A stretch of DNA of 37,221 nt from Nitrospirota bacterium (GCA_029859385.1 JAOUDF010000003.1:1-37221); one strand, 5' to 3'. Positions 8,198-17,890 are shown, counted from the first letter of the stretch. The notes: generated by a model from the letters alone, not told the origin. Made by a program: numbers and translations.

Positions 8198-9597
8198 TGG
8201 AACAGAAAACCAGCAGACAGGCCGAGTTGAGAAGGCTTCCCAGCGTGGAGGAGGTCCTTCAGGTACCGGCGCTGGCACCGTGGATAGAAACTCTTTCGCG
8301 GGCCGTCGTGACGGCGGTCGTGCGGGACCAGCTTGCGTCCATACGGAAAGCGGTCGTCGATGGCGCCGACTGCCCCGATGAGTCCGCCATCCACGGCCGA
8401 ATCGCGGCCGCCCTGAAGCAGAAATCACTCTCCACCCTCAGGCCGGTCATCAACGCCACCGGCGTTATCCTTCACACCAATCTCGGTCGCGCCCCCCTTT
8501 CGAAAGCAGCCATTCAGGCGTTGACGGAGGTGGCAGCAGGGTACAGCAATCTCGAACTCGATCTCTCCTCGGGAAAGCGTGGAAGGCGCGCGCCCTTTAT
8601 GGAAGAGCTGGTCCGTCACCTCACCGGTGCAGAGTCGGCGCTGGTGGTCAACAACAATGCGGCTGCCCTCCTTTTGGCCCTGGGAACTCTGGCCAATGGC
8701 AAAGAGGTAATCATCTCGCGGGGAGAGCTTGTGCAGATCGGGGGCGGGTTCCGGATACCCGACATACTCCAGCAGAGCGGGGCAAAGCTCAAGGAGGTCG
8801 GCACCACCAACCAGACCTACGCATCGGATTACGAAAAGGCCATCGGCCCCGATACCGCCATGATCCTCAGGGTTCACCACAGCAACTTCAGGATGCTGGG
8901 GTTCACCCATCAGGCCGAGCGCCGCGATCTGGCAGCCCTGGCGGAGCGGCACAACATCCTGCTTGTCGAAGACCTGGGAAGCGGCGCCGTGGCCGACACC
9001 GCCGCCTTCGGCATGGAACACGAACCGACCCCGGCCGACTCGCTGGCAGCGGGGGTACATCTGGTTTGCTTCAGCGGCGACAAGATTCTGGGCGGCCCCC
9101 AGGCGGGGATACTGGCCGGGAGAAAGACGCTGGTCGAGCAGATGCGCAGGCACCCGCTCCTGCGGGCCATAAGGGTCGACAAGCTACAGGCCGCGGCCCT
9201 TCAGGCGACCCTTATCGACTATCTCAAGGGTGAACCGGAGAAGCGCAACCCCGTCTGGCAGATGTTGTCGGCCACGATTGATTCGCTGCGCTTACGGGCG
9301 GAGGAGCTGGCGGCGACACTGAAGAACGCGGGGATTGCAGCGGAGGCGACTCCCTGCACCAGCGCCATGGGAGGCGGTTCGCTGCCGGAGCAGGATATGC
9401 CGTCATACGGCGTAACCGTTACTCCTGCCTACCCGGTTAATGAGGAGGAAGAAAAACTGCGCACCGGTGAGACGCCGATCATGGCGCGGATAGAGGAAGA
9501 CAGGCTGGTGCTGGATTTGCGGACGGTGCTGCCGGGGCAGGATGATACGCTGGTCAAGGCGCTTTGTGACAGTTTGTCGGAAGCACCGTTGCGATAG
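8197..9597 (+). CDS. selA: L-seryl-tRNA(Sec) selenium transferase
   Basis: RPVINATGVILHTNLGRAPLS, VVNNNAAALLLAL, DLGSGA, FSGDKILGGPQAG. ATG overlaps the selD stop (TAATG); the ORF track start at 7855 is an upstream extension. Confidence 0.95.
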   Translation: MEQKTSRQAELRRLPSVEEVLQVPALAPWIETLSRAVVTAVVRDQLASIRKAVVDGADCPDESAIHGRIAAALKQKSLSTLRPVINATGVILHTNLGRAPLSKAAIQALTEVAAGYSNLELDLSSGKRGRRAPFMEELVRHLTGAESALVVNNNAAALLLALGTLANGKEVIISRGELVQIGGGFRIPDILQQSGAKLKEVGTTNQTYASDYEKAIGPDTAMILRVHHSNFRMLGFTHQAERRDLAALAERHNILLVEDLGSGAVADTAAFGMEHEPTPADSLAAGVHLVCFSGDKILGGPQAGILAGRKTLVEQMRRHPLLRAIRVDKLQAAALQATLIDYLKGEPEKRNPVWQMLSATIDSLRLRAEELAATLKNAGIAAEATPCTSAMGGGSLPEQDMPSYGVTVTPAYPVNEEEEKLRTGETPIMARIEEDRLVLDLRTVLPGQDDTLVKALCDSLSEAPLR

Positions 9598-9650
9598 AAC
9601 GGCTGGATCAGCCACGGCTGTAAGGAGTTGGCTGCATCCATTTGTTGAGC
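9594..9650 (-). other. attC-like integron recombination site (A), R' half supplied by sequence at the selA 3' end
   Basis: Minus strand GCTCAAC-AAATGGATgCAGCC...GGCTGATCCAGCCG|TTCTATC: R'' box, paired GGAT(g)CAGCC/GGCTGATCC arms with an extrahelical G, crossover G|TT. The native R' (from the cassette A start) would be GTTGGGC. Confidence 0.7.
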
Positions 9651-9682
9651 AATTCGTTGCCTGCGAATATCTCTTTCTACGT

Positions 9683-10414
9683 TCATGAGGGTTGACCCTC
9701 GTGCAGCTTTCTGAGTTTGGCCAGCCACGTCTCGAATGTTAGGTCGACGGTCAAGTCAAATTCTGTCTCTGCGAGATACGTCCATTCCATACCCACTGGT
9801 ACCGTCTTCTTTCGCACTTCATTCCCTTCGTTAATCTCCGCCCACATCTCCGTGGGACATTTGTCAGATAGGACTTGCATTAGTTCACGAATCAGCTTGA
9901 AGATGATTGTCGCATATTCCATTACTTCATCAAACGATGCTATGTAGCCTCGATGTATGACTTTGTTTCGAAGTTGCGGGATTTTCTCTGATAACTCGAA
10001 CGACTCACCCGCTATAGCCGGAAACAAAAAGAGAAAGGCGCCAAACTGCCGCTCCGATTGGGCTTTCACATGCTTCCACGATACATCGAAAAGCGAAGAA
10101 GATAATCCAAGCTTGCGATATGCGACTCTTAGGAAGAACTCATATGCGCGCTCAAGAGCTGCCGAAAAGGTAGATACAGCTTCATTCGTGTAATGATCAA
10201 GAAGAGCGTGACAACCGGACTGGAAAAGTACATGATGTTTGCGACTTATATGCACAACAGCAGTGGTGTGACCCTTTTCGCAGGTGAGATAGACTATTCC
10301 ATTGTCGTCCATTTCAGCGTAGTAGAATAACCTAACAGGTGTCGACTCGCCTGTAGTGGTCAGCTTGTTAGCTGCTTCTTTCATGCATATCACGCAAGAT
10401 CCCGTCGCCTTCAT
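9683..10414 (-). CDS. Integron-cassette-like protein with zinc-ribbon-like N-terminus and HEPN-like domain
   Basis: CVIC...CEKGH metal-binding-like residues, LRNKVIHRGYI (R-x4-H HEPN motif) in a helical context. Lies between two attC-like sites. Confidence 0.65.
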   Translation of the reverse strand: MKATGSCVICMKEAANKLTTTGESTPVRLFYYAEMDDNGIVYLTCEKGHTTAVVHISRKHHVLFQSGCHALLDHYTNEAVSTFSAALERAYEFFLRVAYRKLGLSSSLFDVSWKHVKAQSERQFGAFLFLFPAIAGESFELSEKIPQLRNKVIHRGYIASFDEVMEYATIIFKLIRELMQVLSDKCPTEMWAEINEGNEVRKKTVPVGMEWTYLAETEFDLTVDLTFETWLAKLRKLHEGQPS

Positions 10415-10432
10415 TATTCCTTATCCATCATT

Positions 10433-10485
10433 GCCCAACGTATAGCTAGCGCCAGAATGGCGCGAATTTGAGCGAATTGTTAAGC
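10433..10485 (-). other. attC-like integron recombination site (B)
   Basis: Minus strand GCTTAACAATTCGCTCAAATTCGCGCCATTCTGGCGCTAGCTATACGTTGGGC: RYYYAAC...GTTRRRY boxes, AACAATTCGxTCAA as in aadA-type attC, central GCGCCA-TTC-TGGCGC hairpin; the upstream gene's TAA stop lies within the R'' box. Confidence 0.8.
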
Positions 10486-10905
10486 ATGACCTTCTTTTGA
10501 TCCTGCGAAGTAACCGACTGCATAGCCGATTGCTCCAAGGACAAAACAATATACTGGAAGTACCGCAAAAATTAATGCGCTTGTAGAGCTTCCAGTTGCT
10601 GTACCGTTAATATCGAAATACCACTGAATATGAATAAACCACATTAACGGAATAACTGGAACAAGAAACCCTTTTATAGCTGAGATATGTCGTTTTTCCC
10701 CTTTCCTTCCAGCCAGTATGGTCCTTATGAAAATAAGAATTAACGGTAAAAGTACCCAAAGTGAGCCAATATTGGGAACCACATTGGCAAAAAACAAACA
10801 AGCAATTGCTGTGACAGTAATGATTACCTGGATAAATTTTGTATCAATGCGTTCCATGTTCTGATGCCATATCAACAAGTTATTAGATAAACGGAACCAT
10901 AGCAC
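10480..10905 (-). CDS. Hypothetical small membrane protein (cassette-like gene)
   Basis: About four predicted hydrophobic segments (IQVIITVTAIACLFFANVV, LWVLLPLILIFI, FLVPVIPLMWFI, LIFAVLPVYCFVLGAIGYAVGYF). Start uncertain (GTG 10905 or ATG 10857). AT-rich relative to neighbours. Confidence 0.6.
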   Translation of the reverse strand: MLWFRLSNNLLIWHQNMERIDTKFIQVIITVTAIACLFFANVVPNIGSLWVLLPLILIFIRTILAGRKGEKRHISAIKGFLVPVIPLMWFIHIQWYFDINGTATGSSTSALIFAVLPVYCFVLGAIGYAVGYFAGSKEGHA

Positions 10906-10998
10906 TAGAACATCGAATTATCAATCCATTAGCAAAAACAAAACCCGTTGGCGATACCGCCGCCCCTGGCTACTATTTGTGATTACCACTACGCCCGT

Positions 10999-12240
10999 TT
11001 ACTCCGCCGAGCGCTCCTGCTCAACTGATTCTGACGTTTCAGCTACCCTGCCCGACCGCAACACCAGCCCCCCCGCGAGACAGACCGCCCCGCATATCGC
11101 CACGGTCCACTGCACGCCGATCCGGTGCGACGCCACACCGGCAAAGAGGCTCCCGATGGGAGTAAGCCCCACGAACATCATGGAGTAGAGGCTCATCACC
11201 CTCCCCCGCAGTTCATCGGGCACCGTCGATTGCAGATAGGTGTTGGTCGAGACCAGCTGGGTAATGAGGCTGAACCCGGCCAGCGGCAAGATCAGCAGCG
11301 ACAGCCAGACGTTTGTTGACCCCGAAAAGAGGATAAGGACGACGCCGAAGGCTGACGCAGCTTTCCATACATTCCGGTCCATGCCGTCCTGCGCGTTCCG
11401 GTGGGCCAGCGCCAGGGCCCCGGCCAGGGCACCCATCCCTATGGCCCCCATGAGGTACCCCAGCAGGGCCGGGCCTCCGTGAAGGATTTCTCCGGCAAAG
11501 ACCGGCATGAGCACGGTATAGGGCGACCCGGCAATGCTGGACATTGCCACAAGGATGAGCAGCGCCCTGATGCGCGGCGTGTGCCACGCATAGCGAACCC
11601 CCTCCTTCAGCCGTTCGAGGTATGAGCCCTTTGGACCGGCAGCGGGGCGCGCTGCAAGCTGCATGACGAGAAGGCAGCCGATGACCACCATGAAGCTGAG
11701 GCTGTTTATGACAAAGCAGATCCCCTCGCCGTAGACGGCCACGGTGACCCCGGCGATGGAGGGGCCGATGAGGCGGGCGCTGTTGAAGATGGTGGAGTTG
11801 AGCGCTATGGCGTTGGAGAGGTCCTTGCGGTCGACCAGCTCCACGATGAACGACTGGCGGGCGGGCATGTCCACGGCGTTGATGAAACCGAGAAAGAGCG
11901 ACAGGGCGATGATATGCCAGACCTCGATGGTCCCGGCTATGGTGAGCACGGCGAGAAGGGCCGCCTGAAGCGCAGACAGCGCCTGGGTGATGACGATGAC
12001 GCGCCGCTTGGGAAAGCGGTCGGCCACCACCCCGCCCCACAACCCCATGACCAGCATGGGAAGCTGGGAGCAGAAGGCAACAATGCCCAGGAGAAAGGCC
12101 GAATTGGTCATGCGGTAGACGAGCCACCCCATGGCCACCTGCTGCATCCATGTGCCGACGAGGGAACAGAGCTGGCCGATGAAGAAGAGTCGGTAGTTTT
12201 TGTACTGGAGGGCGCGGAAGGTTTCTTTGGTTGAAAGCAA
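10999..12240 (-). CDS. MFS transporter (EntS-like)
   Basis: FRALQYKNYRLFFIGQLCSLVGTWMQQVAMGWLVYRMT..., 12-TM-like pattern, RFPKRRVIVITQ motif. Confidence 0.88.
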   Translation of the reverse strand: MLSTKETFRALQYKNYRLFFIGQLCSLVGTWMQQVAMGWLVYRMTNSAFLLGIVAFCSQLPMLVMGLWGGVVADRFPKRRVIVITQALSALQAALLAVLTIAGTIEVWHIIALSLFLGFINAVDMPARQSFIVELVDRKDLSNAIALNSTIFNSARLIGPSIAGVTVAVYGEGICFVINSLSFMVVIGCLLVMQLAARPAAGPKGSYLERLKEGVRYAWHTPRIRALLILVAMSSIAGSPYTVLMPVFAGEILHGGPALLGYLMGAIGMGALAGALALAHRNAQDGMDRNVWKAASAFGVVLILFSGSTNVWLSLLILPLAGFSLITQLVSTNTYLQSTVPDELRGRVMSLYSMMFVGLTPIGSLFAGVASHRIGVQWTVAICGAVCLAGGLVLRSGRVAETSESVEQERSAE

Positions 12241-12249
12241 CTTTGATGG

Positions 12250-12366
12250 TCTCGCAAACAGCCGTCACACCGGTGAAAACCGGTGTCCAGCGACTTTGTA
12301 GCTATCCAAGAGAACTGGATTCCGGCTGGAGTTTACCCCGTACCTTGATACGGGGCCGGAATGACA
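12250..12366. repeat. Interspersed palindromic repeat
   Basis: cCACCGGTgaaaACCGGTGtccag...ggattccggctggagtttaCCCCGTACcttGATACGGGGccggaatgac: paired hairpins in the style of common 'GTCATTCC...GGAATGAC' repeats. Confidence 0.6.
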
Positions 12367-12404
12367 AAAACTCTCCTCGACTTTCCCTACTTAATTTTGG
12401 GCCT

Positions 12405-13235
12405 TTACCGTATAGATGCTTTATAAGAGCTGCGCACCAGCGGGCCGGACACTACTTTGGCAAAACCAAGGGAGAGGGCCGCATCCTGCAGCTCGTCGAA
12501 CTCCTCTGGCGGCACAAACCTTGCCACCGGGTGCCCCTGCCCGCCGGGGTTGAGATACTGGCCGATGGTGAGGCTGCGGCATCCCACCGAGATCAGGTCC
12601 TGCAGCACCGTCATTACTTCGCTGGTCGTCTCACCCATGCCAAGGATGAGGCCCGATTTCGCCGTGAGCCCCGCCCGGGAAACCTTCTGCAGAAGATGCA
12701 GCGACCGTTCGTAGGCCGCGCCGGGCCTTACCTGCCGATAGAGCCTTTGGACCGTCTCCACGTTGTGGCCGAAGACATCGGGCTTCGAGTTGATCACCGT
12801 GTCGATGGCCGCATCATCTCCCATAAAATCGGGGGTCAAAAGCTCGACGGTACAGGAGGGGATTGTTTCACGGATGGCCGCCACGGTCAAGGCGAAGATG
12901 CGCGCCCCGCCGTCGGGAAGGTCATCCCGCGTTACCGAGGTAATGACGGCATGGCGGATGCTCAGTTGCTTCACCGCCGCCGCCACCCTCTCCGGTTCAT
13001 GCGGGTCGACATCCTCCGGCTTGCCGCCGGGGATGCCGCAGAAGGCGCAGTTGCGGGTACAGACATTGCCGAGGATCAGAAAGGTGGCGGTGCCGCTGCC
13101 CCAGCACTCCCATCGGTTGGGACAGCCGGAACTCTGGCAGACGGTGTGCAGCCCTTCGGCCGCAATGGTCGAGGCTACCGCGCGGTAGGCGTCGTTTTCG
13201 ATCGGATTTATTTTGAACCAGGGAGGTAACGGCAT
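12405..13235 (-). CDS. lipA: Lipoyl synthase (radical SAM)
   Basis: CQSSGCPNRWECWGSGTATFLILGNVCTRNCAFCGIPGGKP: the two CxnC clusters of LipA. Confidence 0.96.
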   Translation of the reverse strand: MPLPPWFKINPIENDAYRAVASTIAAEGLHTVCQSSGCPNRWECWGSGTATFLILGNVCTRNCAFCGIPGGKPEDVDPHEPERVAAAVKQLSIRHAVITSVTRDDLPDGGARIFALTVAAIRETIPSCTVELLTPDFMGDDAAIDTVINSKPDVFGHNVETVQRLYRQVRPGAAYERSLHLLQKVSRAGLTAKSGLILGMGETTSEVMTVLQDLISVGCRSLTIGQYLNPGGQGHPVARFVPPEEFDELQDAALSLGFAKVVSGPLVRSSYKASIR

Positions 13236-13239
13236 AAGA

Positions 13240-13322
13240 ACCCCACCCTCACCCTAACCCTCTCCCTGAGGGCGAGGGGAGCCCCCCTCCCTTTCAAGGG
13301 GAGGGTCGGGGTGGGGATGGGT
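13240..13322. repeat. GC-rich interspersed repeat
   Basis: CCCCACCCTCACCCTAACCCTCTCCCTGAGGGCGAGGGGAG...CCTCCCtttcaaGGGGAGGGTCGGGGTGGGG: nested inverted repeats of a familiar genomic repeat type. Confidence 0.6.
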
Positions 13323-13342
13323 AAAATCGCACAATAAAATTC

Positions 13343-14653
13343 TCAGACAACCAACCCCACCGGGTTCTCCATCAAATGACGAAACTCCTGCAGAAACTGG
13401 GCGCCCTGCATCCCGTCCACTACACGATGGTCGCAGGAGAGGGTCACCATCATCCTCTTGCCCACCTTTACATGGCTGCCCGCAACCACCGGCACGTCGC
13501 TGATGGTACCAATGGCGAGGATTGCGGCCTCGGGCGGGTTGATGACGGCAATGAAGCTCTCCACGCCGAACATCCCCAGGTTGGTGATGGTGAACGTCGC
13601 GCCGGTATATTCGTCCGGTTGCAAGCCCCGTTTTCTGGCCCGCTCGACCAGTACCTTTCCTTCGGCGGCGATGACCTTCAGCGCCTTGTTGCCGCAGTCG
13701 CGGATGACCGGCGTGATGAGCCCGTCCTCCAACCCGACCGCGACACCGATATCGATGGCCTTGTGGACCTTGACCTTGTTCTCCTCGACATAGGACGAGT
13801 TGAGCTGGGGGAACTTCTTCAGGGATTCAGCCGCCGCCTTGATCACGAGGTCGTTGACCCCGATCTTCACCTCAGGGTGAGTCTCCTTGACCTCCGCCAC
13901 CACCTCCAGGGCCTTCTCCATGGGGATCTCCATGGTGAGGTAGAAATGGGGCACCGGGGCCTTGCTCTTCGCCATCTGCCGCACAATGGCCTTGCGCATC
14001 TGCGAGAGGTCTTTTACCTCGCCGGGAACAGCAGGAGCGGCAACGGGAGGCGTCGGAGTGGGTTTCGCTGCCGGTTTCGGCGCGGCAGCCGCTGGGGCAG
14101 AAGTGCCTGCCGCATCGAGGATGTCTTTTTCCACAATGCGGCCTTCAGGACCAGTGCCGTGGACTTTGGCCAGATCAACCCCTTTTTCCTCAGCCAGCTT
14201 TCTTGCTGCAGGCGAAATCATCAATCGTCCTTCCCCTGATTCAACAGGAGGGGCTGGGGACGGCGCTGCTGCTGCCTTGGGTTTTTCTTCCACCGGCTTT
14301 GCGGCGGGCGCGGCAGGCGCTGGGGCAGCCGATTTCGGCTCTTCAGCAGGCTTCGGCGCGGGTGCGGCTGGTTTGGCTTCGGCACCACCGCCGACAATAT
14401 CCGAGATATCCTCATCCGCCGTACCCAGCACCGCGATAAGCTCGCCGATAGGGGCCGCCTGACCGGGCTCCAACAGCTTCTTGCGCAGAATGCCCGAAGA
14501 GAACGACTGAAGGTCCATCACCGCCTTGTCGGTCTCCACCTCGGCAATGGCATCGCCTGCCTTCACCTCGTCACCCTCATCCATATACCAGCTGATGATG
14601 GTTCCCTCTTCCATGGTGTCGCTGAGCTTGGGCATCAGTATTTTAATGGCCAT
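13343..14653 (-). CDS. pdhC: Pyruvate dehydrogenase complex E2, dihydrolipoamide acetyltransferase
   Basis: Lipoyl domain VETDKAVMDLQSF, Ala/Pro linker, E3-binding MISPAARKLAEEKGVDLAKVHGTGPEGRI, C-terminal catalytic LSCDHRVVDGMQGAQFL. Confidence 0.93.
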   Translation of the reverse strand: MAIKILMPKLSDTMEEGTIISWYMDEGDEVKAGDAIAEVETDKAVMDLQSFSSGILRKKLLEPGQAAPIGELIAVLGTADEDISDIVGGGAEAKPAAPAPKPAEEPKSAAPAPAAPAAKPVEEKPKAAAAPSPAPPVESGEGRLMISPAARKLAEEKGVDLAKVHGTGPEGRIVEKDILDAAGTSAPAAAAPKPAAKPTPTPPVAAPAVPGEVKDLSQMRKAIVRQMAKSKAPVPHFYLTMEIPMEKALEVVAEVKETHPEVKIGVNDLVIKAAAESLKKFPQLNSSYVEENKVKVHKAIDIGVAVGLEDGLITPVIRDCGNKALKVIAAEGKVLVERARKRGLQPDEYTGATFTITNLGMFGVESFIAVINPPEAAILAIGTISDVPVVAGSHVKVGKRMMVTLSCDHRVVDGMQGAQFLQEFRHLMENPVGLVV

Positions 14654-14690
14654 TGGTTCTCCTATAGCAACGCCAGAAACTCATTTATCG

Positions 14691-15047
14691 TCATGTTTTT
14701 CTCCGACGAATGCGAACGGCTCCCGCCGTAACAACGGTAAACGCCTGCAACAGCTCGTCTCCATGTTCTCCGACAGCGATCATTACTCTTTCCGCCTTAC
14801 TGTCAGGGGAGATACCTCCCAATCGAAGCAGCAGAACACCAGAAGATATCCTTCGCTGAAGATGCACCAGTTCTCCAAAATCCTTGTCCGCAGTGAGTAA
14901 AAGCGCCCCTTCTTTGTTGGCAAGGTCAAGAACAACATCATCGGAAATACCCGGCGACATTTCTGCAACATACCAGACATTGTGCCCGGAATGTCGAAGG
15001 CGCTCAACAACCTGCCTGTCAACGCCCTCGTCTGCAAGAAATTTCAC
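14691..15047 (-). CDS. DUF5615 family PIN-like protein (putative toxin)
   Basis: MKFLADEGVDRQVVERLRHSGHNVWYVAEMSPGISDDVVLDLANKEGALLLTADKDFGELV: acidic residues and layout typical of DUF5615. Confidence 0.87.
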   Translation of the reverse strand: MKFLADEGVDRQVVERLRHSGHNVWYVAEMSPGISDDVVLDLANKEGALLLTADKDFGELVHLQRRISSGVLLLRLGGISPDSKAERVMIAVGEHGDELLQAFTVVTAGAVRIRRRKT

Positions 15048-15277
15048 GCGGCCTCCCGAAGTGGATACACCACCTCATCCCGCAACGACTCTGCCGCAAA
15101 GGCTAAAGCCGCCTGTATGGCCTCTCGGGTCAGCCTTGGGTGAGCAGTAAGAACCTCTTCCATTGATTCTCCTGCCGCGAGCTTATCAAGAATAAGCTCA
15201 ACGGTTATGCGGGTACCGGCAATGACAGGCTTCCCCATCATGACTGCCGGATCGGATATTATTTGCACCTTCTGCAT
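15044..15277 (-). CDS. DUF433 family protein (putative antitoxin)
   Basis: ISDPAVMMGKPVIAGTRITVELILDKLAAGESMEEVLTAHPRLTREAIQAALAFAAE: canonical DUF433; overlaps the DUF5615 start by 4 nt. Confidence 0.9.
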   Translation of the reverse strand: MQKVQIISDPAVMMGKPVIAGTRITVELILDKLAAGESMEEVLTAHPRLTREAIQAALAFAAESLRDEVVYPLREAA

Positions 15278-15316
15278 TTTATCTCCTTTGTTCTTTGATT
15301 TCGTTCTACCGAGGCT

Positions 15317-16286
<970 letters not shown>

Positions 16287-16294
<8 letters not shown>

Positions 16295-17252
16295 AGATGT
16301 CCTCCTCGATGGTCTCCTGCCCGGGCCACGGGCTGGCATCGGCGAAGGCTACCGCGTCGCTGACGACCTTCTCTATCTCGGCCTCTATCTCCTTCTTCAT
16401 CTCCTCGTTCATGACGCCGTCTTTGGACAGTTTATTAAAAAGATTGGCGATGGGGTCCTGTTTTTTCTGCGCCTCCCATTCCTCCTTCGTCCGGTAGTGG
16501 CCGTGGGAAGGGTCCGACATCGAATGCCCCATGAAGCGGTAGACCCGCGCCTCGATGAAGGTCGGCACGCTGAGGTTTCTCGCCATGTCCACCGCCTTCT
16601 TCACCTGCTCGTACACCTCCAGCACGTTCATGCCGTCGATGTGAAAACGGGCCATGTCGTAGGCGCACCCCTTCTGCGCGATGTCGTAGATAGCCGATGC
16701 CCGCTCCACCGGCGTCCCCATGCCGTAGCGGTTGTTCTCGCAGATAAAGATGACCGGGAGCCTCCAGAGTACCGCCATGTTGAAGGCCTCGTGGACCACT
16801 CCTGCATTCACCGCCCCTTCGCCGAAAAAACAGAGGGTGACATTGTCTTCGTTCCGGTATTTGGAGGCAAAGGCCGCCCCCGCCGCCAGCGCCGTGTGGG
16901 TCCCCACGATGGCGTGCCCGCCCATGAAGCCCCGCTCCACGTCGGTGAGGTGCATCGAGCCGCTCTTGCCGCGGCAGATGCCACCGCTACGGCCGTACAG
17001 CTCGGCCATGATCTTGCCCGGGTCCGAGCCCATCACCAGGGGATGGCCGTGGTCGCGATAGGCGGTAAAGACGTAGTCGCCGGGCTTGATCGCCGCCAGC
17101 GAACCGACGGCAGTGGCTTCCTGGCCTATGTAGAGATGACAGAAGCCGCCGATCTTCTGCTGGGTGTATGCCTCGGCGCACTTTTCCTCGAAGCGGCGGA
17201 TGAGGTACATCTTCCGGTAGAGATCAATCAGCTGATCTTTGGAAAGGAGCAT
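16287..17252 (-). CDS. pdhA: Pyruvate dehydrogenase E1 component subunit alpha
   Basis: [36 protein letters not shown]..., ThDP motif [31 protein letters not shown]. Confidence 0.96.
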
Positions 17253-17263
17253 GGATTGTTGAC

Positions 17264-17890
17264 CTATTTACACGATGCACATACTTTTTGACGATATTGC
17301 ACGATTTCCAGCTTTTCTACAAGACTGTTCACGTGGTTCCAGTCAAGATTTGCCATGAAGGCATCGAGATATTTTTTTCGCGCCGTGCCGTAGTCGATCA
17401 TGTAGGCATGCTCGTAGACATCGAGTACCAGAAGCGGCGTGCAGCCCCATATCCCCTGGGTGTGGTAGTCGGATGAATAGTTGTGGAGTTTCGCGTCGGC
17501 CCAGTTGTAGGCCAGCACCACCCAGCCGCGGGCAGCAACACCGGCAGCCTTGAAGTCCTCGACCCACTTTTCGTAAGAGCCGAAATCCTCCTTGATCAGG
17601 TCGAGGATTGCCCCCTTGGCCTGCCCGTCACCGCCGAGATTGTTGAAATATGCCTCGTGCAGGGTGATGGCGTTGGTGGCGAAACACTCTTCCCGCTTCA
17701 GCTCGCCGATAAGGCTGAAGGTCCCGTTGGCCTCCGATCTGTCGGCCGTTTCCATCTTTGTCTCAATCTCATTGAGCTTGTTTACGTACCCCTTGTAGAG
17801 GGTATTGAAATGTTCGTCGATCTGCCTCTCCGAAATCCCCGGCAAGGCCCCTTTGATCTTCAGGTCAATGGCGGCATGTGTACTCTTCAT
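17264..17890 (-). CDS. Fe/Mn-family superoxide dismutase
   Basis: ISERQIDEHFNTLYKGYVNKLNEIE, LHEAYFNNLGG, LLVLDVYEHAYMIDY (DxxxH): ligand pattern retained; divergent N-terminal half. Confidence 0.88.
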   Translation of the reverse strand: MKSTHAAIDLKIKGALPGISERQIDEHFNTLYKGYVNKLNEIETKMETADRSEANGTFSLIGELKREECFATNAITLHEAYFNNLGGDGQAKGAILDLIKEDFGSYEKWVEDFKAAGVAARGWVVLAYNWADAKLHNYSSDYHTQGIWGCTPLLVLDVYEHAYMIDYGTARKKYLDAFMANLDWNHVNSLVEKLEIVQYRQKVCASCK

